Source: Planctomycetales bacterium
GTDB taxonomy: Bacteria > 4484-113
DNA length: 64,000 bases
Assembly: GCA_030606285.1 (NCBI GenBank)
Contig: JAUWGS010000001.1
Coordinates: forward strand, 240,696 to 304,695
Direction: 5' to 3'
This document shows, piece after piece, positions 48,845 to 56,395 of the stretch (the stretch's first letter is position 1; each line of letters begins with the position of its first letter). Made by a program: the position numbers and the translations under genes. The notes below the pieces were generated by a model, which searched no databases, was not told the DNA's origin, and was given only the letters and a program-made list of their open reading frames with translations.

Positions 48845-50758
48845 TTACCGCATCTCCGTCACGTTCTTGCGACAATGTTCGGTCGTAACTGCTGGAGACT
48901 CCACTACTATGGCATCCTCCGGGCAAACCTCTTTGCACGCGCTGCACTTCTCGCACACAGCCACATCGATCTCACGCAGCAAGCCGTCCTTGCGTTTTTC
49001 ATCAGGAACGGGCTGGATGGCCTCCACGGGGCACACCTTCTCACAGGCACCGCAACCGGTGCAACGTGCCGGATCAACGTGGTACGAGATGAGCGCCCGG
49101 CAAACGCGCCCCGGGCATCTGTGCTCATTGATATGGGCCAGGTACTCGTCCTCGAAGTACCTGATGCTGGACAAAACCGGATTCGGAGCCGATACCCCGA
49201 GACCGCACAGAGCGGATACGGCAATCGCGTCGCCGAACCTGGCAAGGCGGTCCATGTCCTCAGGCTTGCCCTTGCCTTCAGTAATCCGGTGCAGGATTCG
49301 GGACATGTGCATCAGCCCTTCCCGGCACGGCAGACACTTCCCGCAGCTTTCTTCAAGCAGGAAATCGGTAAAGTACTTGGCGACGTCCACCACGCACGTG
49401 TCCTCGTCCATGACGATCATGCCGCCCGATCCCATCATCGAGCCGGCCTGAGTCAGCACGTCGAAGTCAACCGGCAGGTCGAGCGACGACGCGGGCAGGC
49501 AGCCACCTGACGGCCCGCCGGTCTGCACCGCTTTAAAGGCCTTGCCGCCCTTGATGCCGCCACCGATATCAAAGACGATCTCCCTCAGCGTGATCCCCAT
49601 CGGGACTTCGATGAGTCCCGTATTCTCCACCTTGCCCACGAGCGAGAATACCTTCGTCCCCGGGCTGTCCTCTGTGCCAATGCCGCGGAACCACTTCGCG
49701 CCCCGACTGATGATATGCGGCACATTCGCCCAGGTCTCAACGTTGTTGAGGTTCGTGGGTTCCTCGTGGTAACCCCGCTCGACAGAATGGATGTATTTCG
49801 CGCGCGGTTCACCGACCATTCCTTCAAGGCTGCGGAACAGCGCAGAAGACTCGCCGCATACAAACGCGCCACCACCGCGCGAGATTTTGATGTCGAAGTC
49901 CAATCCCGAGCCAAGGATGTTCTCCCCCAGGAAGCCGTACTCATGCGCCTGTTTCAACGCGTTGCTGAAGGCTTTTAACGCCCTTGGGTACTCGTTGCGT
50001 ATGTAGATAAAGCCGTCGTCGCCGCCGATGGCCCAGGCGCCGATAACCATTCCTTCAATGACACTGTGGGGATTGCCCTCAAGAATGGACTCATCCATAA
50101 ATGCGCCGGGGTCACCCTCATCGGCGTTGCAGATGATGTGACGGCGCTCGCCGGGTGCTTCGCGGCAGTTCTTCCATTTGCGTCCCGCGTCAAAGCCACC
50201 GCCGCCGCGCCCGCGCAGCTTAGCGTCTGATATTTCCTTTAGCACAGCGTCAGGTGTCATTTCAAGCAGCGCTCTGCTGAGCGCGCCGTATCCACCGTAT
50301 GCCAGGTAATCGTCGATGCTGTACGGGTCGATATGGCTGTTCAGCGCGAGCACAACCTTGCTTTGCTTCGCGTAAAACGGGATCTCGTCCTCTTTTGCGA
50401 ATACGTTGCCGTTGTCTCCGGGGTGGTAAAGCAGGCGGTCAATAACTTCGCCTTTCTTCAGCGAGCGCTCGACGATTTCAGGCACGTCGTCCGACTTCAC
50501 CCGCTGGTATACAACGTCCAGCGGCCGGACAACTACTAAAGGCCCAACTTCACAGAATCCGTGGCAGCCGCTCTTGATAAACTTCACAGACTTGTCGCCG
50601 CCCAGCGCCTCTTCGAACGCTTCTGCCAGTTCCTTGGCTCCTATAGCGCAGCACGCGGTACCGTGGCAAAGGGACACCACGAGCGGGAACTCGTCGAGCG
50701 AGCTCTTGCAGCGCTCCTGGAAGCGCTTCACCTGTTCAGCTGTCTGAAGCCTAGGCAT
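48845..50758 (-). CDS. nuoF: NuoF/HydB-like NADH-binding flavoprotein subunit
   Basis: The protein has 637 residues. Domains in order: an N-terminal thioredoxin-like [2Fe-2S] part (LCHGTACCAIGAKELAEAF; SGCHGFCEVGPLVVVRP), the FMN/NADH core (KLRGRGGGGFDAGRKWKNCREA; CNADEGDPGAFMDESILEGNPHSVIEGM), the [4Fe-4S] motif ESCGKCLPCREG, and a C-terminal 2[4Fe-4S] ferredoxin (CTGCGACEKVCP, CEKCSACKEVCP). This is the architecture of bifurcating-hydrogenase HydB and NADP-reducing HndC proteins. RGRGGGGFDAG differs from the usual RGRGGAGFPTG. It overlaps nuoE by 8 bases. Confidence 0.95.
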   Translation of the reverse strand: MPRLQTAEQVKRFQERCKSSLDEFPLVVSLCHGTACCAIGAKELAEAFEEALGGDKSVKFIKSGCHGFCEVGPLVVVRPLDVVYQRVKSDDVPEIVERSLKKGEVIDRLLYHPGDNGNVFAKEDEIPFYAKQSKVVLALNSHIDPYSIDDYLAYGGYGALSRALLEMTPDAVLKEISDAKLRGRGGGGFDAGRKWKNCREAPGERRHIICNADEGDPGAFMDESILEGNPHSVIEGMVIGAWAIGGDDGFIYIRNEYPRALKAFSNALKQAHEYGFLGENILGSGLDFDIKISRGGGAFVCGESSALFRSLEGMVGEPRAKYIHSVERGYHEEPTNLNNVETWANVPHIISRGAKWFRGIGTEDSPGTKVFSLVGKVENTGLIEVPMGITLREIVFDIGGGIKGGKAFKAVQTGGPSGGCLPASSLDLPVDFDVLTQAGSMMGSGGMIVMDEDTCVVDVAKYFTDFLLEESCGKCLPCREGLMHMSRILHRITEGKGKPEDMDRLARFGDAIAVSALCGLGVSAPNPVLSSIRYFEDEYLAHINEHRCPGRVCRALISYHVDPARCTGCGACEKVCPVEAIQPVPDEKRKDGLLREIDVAVCEKCSACKEVCPEDAIVVESPAVTTEHCRKNVTEMR

Positions 50759-51272
50759 TCGCGCCTTCTTCTTTAGCTGCTTCCCGCTTTAGCCGCTTAA
50801 CAACGGCATTAGTGCGATTCGTGGTCATATTGCCCTTGTATTCTCCGTCGACAACGAGGATCGGGCCGATAGCGCACGCTCCGAGGCAGTTCACCCTTTC
50901 TAGAGTGAACAGCCCGTCGTCAGTCGTTTTGCCGAACTGCAAACCGTGCTGCCGGGACATAGCGCCTGCGATCAGTTCCGCTCCTCGCACGTGGCAAGCG
51001 GTACCCATGCAGAGTTGAAGTATATGCTTACCCCGTGGAACCAGGCTGAACACGCGGTAGAACGTCGCAATATGGTAGATACGCGGCTTGCGGACGTTCA
51101 GCCGGCGGGAGATATAGTCCAGGGCTTCCGGCGGCAGCCAATTGTACTTCTCCTGAACAGCGAGCATGGCCGCTATAAGATCCTCCGAGTCGACCACCCA
51201 ATCCTTGAGTAGCTCCTCGACCTGCTGGTCGGTAACAGCAGTCTGCTCACTTCCACCCGCCAGTTCAACCAC
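50751..51272 (-). CDS. nuoE: NuoE/HydC-like [2Fe-2S] thioredoxin-fold subunit
   Basis: The protein has 173 residues with a GTG start. A helical N-terminus (LIAAMLAVQEKYNWLPPEALDYISRRLNVRKPRIYHIATFYRVFSL) precedes the thioredoxin-fold [2Fe-2S] domain with cysteines in LQLCMGTACHVRGA and RVNCLGACAIGPILVVDG. With NuoF it forms the NADH-oxidising/reducing head. GGAGGT is about 16 bases upstream, further than usual. Confidence 0.94.
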   Translation of the reverse strand: MVELAGGSEQTAVTDQQVEELLKDWVVDSEDLIAAMLAVQEKYNWLPPEALDYISRRLNVRKPRIYHIATFYRVFSLVPRGKHILQLCMGTACHVRGAELIAGAMSRQHGLQFGKTTDDGLFTLERVNCLGACAIGPILVVDGEYKGNMTTNRTNAVVKRLKREAAKEEGANA

Positions 51273-51294
51273 TTCAGTTACGATTTATAACCTC

Positions 51295-52212
51295 CTACAC
51301 GCCTTTCGTGAGTTTCCTTTCCCGAACAAGCTTGTCCCCGAGCATTATCCTTCTATCCGATGGATAGAATGAAGAAGGACATACCGTCCAGCAGAGCTTG
51401 CATATCGTGCATTTGTCCACATCAACGTAGCGCGCTTTCTTCCGCACCTTCACCGTAAAGTTGCCCACATAGCCGCCGACTTCCTCAACTTCCGAGTAAG
51501 AAAGCAGTTCGATATTCGGATGCCTACCGACGGAGAAGATCTTCGGCGTGAGAATGCAGGATGCGCAGTCCAGCGTTGGGAAGGTCTTATCGAAGTCCGC
51601 CATGTGCCCGCCGATGGATGACTGCTTTTCCACCAGGTAGACCTTGTGCCCGCCGTCGGCTATGCGCAGCGCGGCTTCGATACCTGCTATACCACCGCCG
51701 ACAATCATCGTATTCGGATTGACCGGCACCTTCTTTGGCTCCAAAGGCTTCTGGAAAGCGACTCTGGCGACTGCAGCCTTGAGAATCTTCTTAGCCTTCT
51801 CCAGGGCAGCTTTCTTATCCACCGTCACCCACGAAACATGTTCGCGGATATTCGCCATTTGCATGAGGTACTCATTCAATCCGCTGGTTTTGCTGGCCGC
51901 GCGATATGTGGGTTCGTGAAGTCTAGGTGAGCAAGCTGCAACCACGATTCGCGAAATATCATTTTCCTCTACGCTCTTGGTTATCTGGTTCTGACCCGGG
52001 CTTGAGCAGAAAAACTTGTTGTCTTCTGCAACCACAACCCCGGGTAAAGACCTCGCGTACTCAAGAAGCGCAGGCATGCTAATAACTCCAGCTATGTTGG
52101 CTCCACAGTGGCAGATGTATACGCCTACCCGTACTTTCTCCAGCTGCTGCCGGATAAGCTCTTCTTCAGTGAAGGACATCTTGTTTTTGCCGTTATCGCT
52201 TATTTCGTCCAT
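51295..52212 (-). CDS. N-terminal half of HdrA (FAD-binding), stand-alone
   Basis: The protein has 305 residues; HdrA is normally 650 or more. An N-terminal domain (VGVYICHCGANIAGVISMPALLEYARSLPGV...CSSPGQNQITKS) and the FAD Rossmann motif (TMIVGGGIAGIEAALRIADGG) are followed by FPTLDCASCILTPKI, a cluster-binding HdrA signature. The chain then ends shortly after the first inserted-ferredoxin motif, CTICKLCWTVCP. The complementary half is fused to a NuoG-like module downstream. GGAG lies 6 bases before the ATG. It probably houses the bifurcating FAD together with the other half. Confidence 0.92.
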   Translation of the reverse strand: MDEISDNGKNKMSFTEEELIRQQLEKVRVGVYICHCGANIAGVISMPALLEYARSLPGVVVAEDNKFFCSSPGQNQITKSVEENDISRIVVAACSPRLHEPTYRAASKTSGLNEYLMQMANIREHVSWVTVDKKAALEKAKKILKAAVARVAFQKPLEPKKVPVNPNTMIVGGGIAGIEAALRIADGGHKVYLVEKQSSIGGHMADFDKTFPTLDCASCILTPKIFSVGRHPNIELLSYSEVEEVGGYVGNFTVKVRKKARYVDVDKCTICKLCWTVCPSSFYPSDRRIMLGDKLVRERKLTKGV

Positions 52213-52227
52213 ATTCGGCTCCTGTAG

Positions 52228-53097
52228 TTATGCATACCGAGAGACCAGCTTGTCCGCAGAGACGAGCTCAAGCCCAAATCCCAGCTTTTCCTTCGGAATA
52301 CCGAAGGCAAGCCCCATCAACTGAGTGAAGTAGACGATGGGGATGGTGTAGTCTCCCCCGAGATACTGGTTAACCTCGGGCTGGTAGAAATCAAGATTCA
52401 TGTGGCACAGAGGGCACGCCACGGCAATGCAGTCAGCGCCGTTATACTTGGCCTCTCTGAGCAGCCTGGCAACCACTGGTATGGTCTTGCTGGATTCAGT
52501 GTTGGTGACCATTCCCCCGCAGCACTTGGCTGTCAGAGGATAATCCACAACCTCCGCTCCCAGCGATCGGGTGATGCGATCCAGAATTACCGGCCTTTCC
52601 TCGGAGTCGAATCCCCCGAAAGGGCGCGTGAGCATGCAGCCGTGGTAGGCCGCCACCTTCAAGCCATTCAGCGGCTTCGTGACTCGCTTTTCAACTTCAT
52701 CCAGCCCAACAGTGTTGACCAGAACATCAACGAGATGCCGGATCCTCAGTCCACCGTCATAGTCCAGTCCTGCGGCCTGAAGGCCCTGGCGGATCAGATC
52801 CGCGAACTCAGGATTCGTCTGGAAGTACTCGTTGGTCTTATACAGGGTGATGTAGCAGGCCGGGCAAACGGTGACCATCTGGTCAGCGCCCTCCCGGCGT
52901 GCCAGCGCTAGATTCCTCGCGCTGTTCCCGTGGGAAACCAGCTCGTGAACCGACATATACGTTGTTGCACCGCAGCAGTTCCAGTCCGGAAGCTCCTTGA
53001 GCTCCACATCCAATTCCTTGCATACGGCTCTCGCGGAGGTGTCGTACATCTTCGCGGTGTATTCAACAGAACAACCCGGGTAATAAAGCAGTTCCAT
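52228..53097 (-). CDS. hdrB: Heterodisulfide-reductase-like subunit HdrB
   Basis: The protein has 289 residues. Two CCG domains with the CX(n)CCGX(n)CXXC pattern: YYPGCSVEYTAK ... DWNCCGATTY ... VCPACYITLY and AYHGCMLTRPFGG ... AKCCGGMVT ... ACPLCHMNLD. In methanogens this subunit holds the noncubane [4Fe-4S] pair that reduces the CoM-S-S-CoB disulfide. In bacteria the disulfide substrate is usually unknown. It overlaps hdrC by a single base. Confidence 0.95.
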   Translation of the reverse strand: MELLYYPGCSVEYTAKMYDTSARAVCKELDVELKELPDWNCCGATTYMSVHELVSHGNSARNLALARREGADQMVTVCPACYITLYKTNEYFQTNPEFADLIRQGLQAAGLDYDGGLRIRHLVDVLVNTVGLDEVEKRVTKPLNGLKVAAYHGCMLTRPFGGFDSEERPVILDRITRSLGAEVVDYPLTAKCCGGMVTNTESSKTIPVVARLLREAKYNGADCIAVACPLCHMNLDFYQPEVNQYLGGDYTIPIVYFTQLMGLAFGIPKEKLGFGLELVSADKLVSRYA

Positions 53098-53729
53098 TAG
53101 CGCGCTTCCTCCTTGGCCATTTTCTCTTCCTCGAGCCGCTCAAGGGTCTCGCGTATCTTCCGCATTTCGTCGAGCCCCGCAACTTTCCTGCCGCTAATGG
53201 GCATCGGCAGGCGACCCCTGAAGAACATTTTGGCTCCTCGCCAAGCGTTCTTTATCGCATCGCCCCATCTTCCAGCCAGGTAGAACCTCGCCATGAGTTC
53301 CGATTCGTTATTTCTGCCGAGCCGGTTGGTGATGTTGATGAAGATGCGAGCCATTGCCGCTGCCCGAGTGCTGGGAGATGTATACCCGTACTTGATGCCC
53401 AGCCGCTTCAGCTCGTACATTATGTCCGTTATCTTTATTTGCTGCGGGCACCGCACGGTGCAGATGTAGCAGGACGTGCACATCCACGCCGTGTTGCTGT
53501 AAAGCACCCGATCCAGCATTCCCGCCCTCAGGGCCGCAAAGATTTCCCGCGGTGAGTAGTCCATGGCGTATGCCGTGGGACAGGAGGCGCTGCACGTGCC
53601 GCACTGGATACAAAGGTCGATTTTACGTCCGTCAGGCAGCGCGTAAACGTGCGACAGGAAGATGTCTGAGAGCTCCTCTGGCGAGAGTTTTTGTACCCGC
53701 GTCTTGGTCCTTAATTCGGATCGCGGCAT
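53097..53729 (-). CDS. hdrC: Heterodisulfide-reductase-like subunit HdrC
   Basis: The protein has 210 residues with two [4Fe-4S] motifs, CIQCGTCSASCP and CTSCYICTVRCP. It relays electrons from HdrA to HdrB. A basic C-terminal helix (IKNAWRGAKMFFRGRLPMPISGRKVAGLDEMRKIRETLERLEEEK) ends it. No membrane helices, so it is the soluble HdrC type. It is the second gene of the operon, 12 bases after the MerR-type regulator. Confidence 0.94.
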   Translation of the reverse strand: MPRSELRTKTRVQKLSPEELSDIFLSHVYALPDGRKIDLCIQCGTCSASCPTAYAMDYSPREIFAALRAGMLDRVLYSNTAWMCTSCYICTVRCPQQIKITDIMYELKRLGIKYGYTSPSTRAAAMARIFINITNRLGRNNESELMARFYLAGRWGDAIKNAWRGAKMFFRGRLPMPISGRKVAGLDEMRKIRETLERLEEEKMAKEEAR

Positions 53730-53741
53730 ATCGTATCTCCT

Positions 53742-54215
53742 TCAGTCCGACCTGTTCACGCTATATAAGTCGGTCAGACTCATAAACAAGCCCCGGAGAT
53801 TCTCCAGGTCCTTGAGTGCACGATAAGTTTCGCAGCAACGGCACTGTTCGCATGCAGCCCGGTTTTGAAGGCTGACCTTGCACCAGCACGGTTCACCCGC
53901 ACTTCCCAGCTTTTCGCACCGCTCCCTGTCTTCAGGTGGGCAATGCTTGAACATCCAGCACGGCAGACACGCCGCTAGGAACTTGAGCGCCGCCAGGCTT
54001 AGGCGGTGATCCTTCTGTAGACTGCGCAGGTGCCGCGCATTTTCGATGTCCACATTGGAGAAAATCCGCCGGTTCGTATCGGTAAGGTGGGGAATCAGCA
54101 ACCCGCTCGACTCGTATTCCCGTAGAACACTGATGGGAACGCCCGATTTCTGCGAAGCGATACCCATCGTGTACACGGAATCGTATGGCGAGTTCTCTTT
54201 CTTCCGGTCTGCCAC
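53742..54215 (-). CDS. MerR-family regulator with ten-cysteine C-terminal domain
   Basis: I place the start at a GTG (about 157 residues). The TTG used by the ORF track is the -35 box of the predicted promoter, so it cannot be the start; the exact start stays uncertain. The helix-turn-helix is VYTMGIASQKSGVPISVLREYESSGLLIPHLTDTNRRIFSNVDIENARHLRSLQ. The C-terminal ~60 residues contain ten Cys (LPCWMFKHC, RCEK, EPCWCK, ACEQCRCCE), suggesting an Fe-S cluster or metal/redox sensor. As the first gene of the hdr-nuo-mvh operon it is probably its own redox-responsive regulator. Confidence 0.82.
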   Translation of the reverse strand: MADRKKENSPYDSVYTMGIASQKSGVPISVLREYESSGLLIPHLTDTNRRIFSNVDIENARHLRSLQKDHRLSLAALKFLAACLPCWMFKHCPPEDRERCEKLGSAGEPCWCKVSLQNRAACEQCRCCETYRALKDLENLRGLFMSLTDLYSVNRSD

Positions 54216-54282
54216 GGGTCCTGCAACCCTCTCGTCCCCAAAAACCCGCAAATGTAGTTTATCCCGCGAGAGAGCTGTGAAA

Positions 54283-54311
54283 ACAATAACATATAGCTTA
54301 TGATTCGTCAA
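54283..54311 (-). promoter_or_regulatory. Sigma70-type promoter of the merR-hdr-nuo-mvh operon
   Basis: On the minus strand TTGACG is followed after 17 bases by TATTGT, predicting transcription start near 54276. About 235 bases between here and iscS hold no gene or clear terminator. The 17-base spacing is that of ordinary promoters, not the stretched 19-20 bases of classical MerR-activated promoters. Confidence 0.55.
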
Positions 54312-54546
54312 GCATCACAAGCACATTTCGTCGCGTAAGCAGGACCGGAACACGGGTCTCGGATGTCCCTGGTGTGTGCTCTCTTTCAAGGTTCGCGTGT
54401 TAAGCCGTGCAGTATAGCAGTTATCTACCACAGTGTGAAGAGCGTCACTAAGTCCTTTTACTGAAATATAATAAGCGTGAGCATATACGTTCACATCTGC
54501 AAATGGTCAAAAGACAGCTTAAGCAGCCCCTTTCTCGGTCATACAG

Positions 54547-55698
54547 TCAGATCGCGCTCATCTCGCGTAGTTTATCTACAATTGGCGCCAGCTGTTCCAG
54601 TACGTACTCGATATCGTCATTTGTAGTCCGGTGGCCCAGCGAGAACCGGATTGAACCGTGTATGAGCATCGTGTCAATGCCCATAGCTGCAAGTACATGG
54701 CTGGGATCGAGCGACCCGCTGGTGCAGGCCGACCCGCTGGAAGCGCAAATGCCGGCCAGGTCGAGTTTCAGCAGGATACCCTCCCCTTCGATGCGGGCGA
54801 AATAGAGATTTGCGTTGTGCGGCAGCCGCTTTGTAGGATGGCCGTTCAGCCCGGTATCCGGGATGCTCGCCAGCACCCCATCGATCAGCTTGTCGCGCAG
54901 TCCGCGAATCCTGGATACGGCAACCGGCATCTCTTCGTACGCTATCTCCAGAGCCTTTGCAAGCCCAACCATACCGGCGATGTTCTCGGTTCCCGCACGC
55001 AAGCTGCGTTCCTGCTCGCCTCCGTGGATGAGCGGATCCAGGCGCGTTCCCGAGCGCACGAAGAGCCCACCGACGCCCTTGGGTCCGTAGAACTTGTGCG
55101 CGCTGAAACTCAGCATGTCTATCGGGTCCTTGTCGAGTCCGAGGTCGTAGTAGCCCACGCTCTGCACCGCATCGGTGTGAAACGCCACTCCGTGCTTATC
55201 GCAAACAGCCGCCAGTTCGGAGATATCCAGCACCGTGCCGCATTCGTTGTTCGACGCCATTATCGTCACGAGGATGGTCTTGTCGCTTATAGCCGCTTCA
55301 AGGTCGTCGGGGCTGACCATGCCGTAATGGTCCACCGGCAGGTAAGTGGCCGTAAAGCCCTGCGTCTCCAGCCACTGCACGGAATGTAGCACGGCGTGGT
55401 GCTCGATGCTCGATGTGATTATGTGATTGCCCTTCTCCTTCAAGGCCCACGCACGCCCCTTGATGGCGAGGTTGTCGGCCTCACTCCCTCCGCCGGTGAA
55501 GATTATCTCGTTGGGTTTCACCTTGAGCAGCCCGGCCACTCTCTCTCGGCAATCGTCCATCACTGCCTTGTTCGACCTGCCCATGTGGTGAATCGAGCTT
55601 GGATTCCCGTACCTCTCGTCGAAGTACGGCAGCATCGCTTCCAGCACTTCGCCGCGCACATATGTCGTTGCAGCGTGATCCAGATAAACAGTCCTCAT
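54547..55698 (-). CDS. Cysteine desulfurase (IscS/NifS-like)
   Basis: About 383 residues from MRTVYLDHAATT, with AGGAG upstream; the ORF track adds 42 false residues. PLP enzyme: EIIFTGGGSEADNLAIKG, SIEHHAVLHS, FHTDAVQSVG and the Schiff-base lysine in SFSAHKFYGPKGVG. The active-site Cys lies in ASSGSACTSGSLDPSHVL. It mobilises sulfur from cysteine for Fe-S cluster or thiolation pathways, fitting the Fe-S-rich operon next to it. The start overlaps the thioredoxin-like stop (ATGA). No IscU or SUF genes are adjacent. Confidence 0.93.
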   Translation of the reverse strand: MRTVYLDHAATTYVRGEVLEAMLPYFDERYGNPSSIHHMGRSNKAVMDDCRERVAGLLKVKPNEIIFTGGGSEADNLAIKGRAWALKEKGNHIITSSIEHHAVLHSVQWLETQGFTATYLPVDHYGMVSPDDLEAAISDKTILVTIMASNNECGTVLDISELAAVCDKHGVAFHTDAVQSVGYYDLGLDKDPIDMLSFSAHKFYGPKGVGGLFVRSGTRLDPLIHGGEQERSLRAGTENIAGMVGLAKALEIAYEEMPVAVSRIRGLRDKLIDGVLASIPDTGLNGHPTKRLPHNANLYFARIEGEGILLKLDLAGICASSGSACTSGSLDPSHVLAAMGIDTMLIHGSIRFSLGHRTTNDDIEYVLEQLAPIVDKLREMSAI

Positions 55699-56027
55699 AT
55701 CAGACTCCTGAGGTCTTCTTCCAGGCGGTTCACGAGCGCGGTTTTGCTCATCAGCCCGACGACGCGGTCCGCGAACTTCCCGTTCTTGAATAATACCGAG
55801 GTAGGTACCGAGAGTATTCCGCAATGGTCAGCAGCTTGAAGAGATTCTTCCGCGTCAACAATGGCGAACGAGATGACGCCCTTATAACTCTCAGCTAAAT
55901 CTACGATAGTCGCGAGCTGTTCGCTGGCGGGTTTGCTAGTCTTGGTGATAAAAGTGACGACCACCGGCGTCGTCGCCTCCGCGATGAAGGAAAAGAAGTT
56001 CGCATCCTTCAGTGTCGGAATATCCAT
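55695..56027 (-). CDS. Thioredoxin-fold protein lacking the CxxC active site
   Basis: The protein has 110 residues with thioredoxin order: beta strand VVVTFITKT, helix, ISFAIVDAEESLQAADHCGILSVPTSVLFKNGKFADRVVGLMSKTALVNRLEEDL. The cis-Pro loop (SVPTSVLF) is intact. The catalytic WCGPC position reads TKTSKPAS, with no cysteine; the only Cys is in DHCG. It should not be an ordinary disulfide reductase; it may be a scaffold, a chaperone or a one-Cys partner. TATAAT ends 8 bases before the ATG (leaderless). It is translationally coupled to the cysteine desulfurase. Confidence 0.85.
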   Translation of the reverse strand: MDIPTLKDANFFSFIAEATTPVVVTFITKTSKPASEQLATIVDLAESYKGVISFAIVDAEESLQAADHCGILSVPTSVLFKNGKFADRVVGLMSKTALVNRLEEDLRSLI

Positions 56028-56117
56028 AATTCCATATTATAGCCCAAGCGTGCGCGTCTATCGCGGCCTATTATGAAGAGGAGTGTTCATTCTAGTTCGC
56101 TAGCGGAACGCGGACGC

Positions 56118-56275
56118 GAGGAACCCCGCCTGTGCCGTAGTCACGGGTACGAACCTTGAGCCTGCGCAGCAGGTGGGTGCCTAGCCGGTACCCCACGGGG
56201 CAACGGACATCAGCTCCCGGTCTCAAGATGTTGGCTCGGTTCCAGATCCCGCGCCTCGAACACCGCAGGGCCCTC
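56118..56275 (-). ncRNA. ssrS: Candidate 6S RNA (SsrS)
   Basis: About 158 bases on the minus strand begin GAGGGCCCTGCGGTGTTCGA and end CGGCACAGGCGGGG plus TTCCTC. The CCCTGCGGTGTTCG start and GGCACAGGCGGGG end are hallmarks I associate with 6S RNA, the RNA-polymerase-sequestering regulator. The ends can pair (GAGG/CCTC and flanking G/C runs) around a central unpaired region. A near-perfect promoter precedes it and no coding frame is convincing. 6S genes lie alone like this one. A covariance search is needed to exclude another structured RNA. Confidence 0.6.
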
Positions 56276-56281
56276 ACATTC

Positions 56282-56310
56282 AGTCTACGGCAGCACAAAG
56301 TCTGTGTCAA
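56282..56310 (-). promoter_or_regulatory. Consensus promoter of the candidate 6S RNA
   Basis: Minus strand TTGACA-17 bases-TAGACT, predicting a start near 56275, which is exactly the first base of the candidate RNA stem. It does not serve a protein gene: the next ATG on this strand is about 255 bases away with its own TATAAT. Confidence 0.7.
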
Positions 56311-56395
56311 GGAGAACCCGCCATGAATCCTTGCGCTCCCGGCGCGGAGCGTGACGCTTCTTCGCCACTAGCTGCCGAGATACGAGCGTCCAGCT

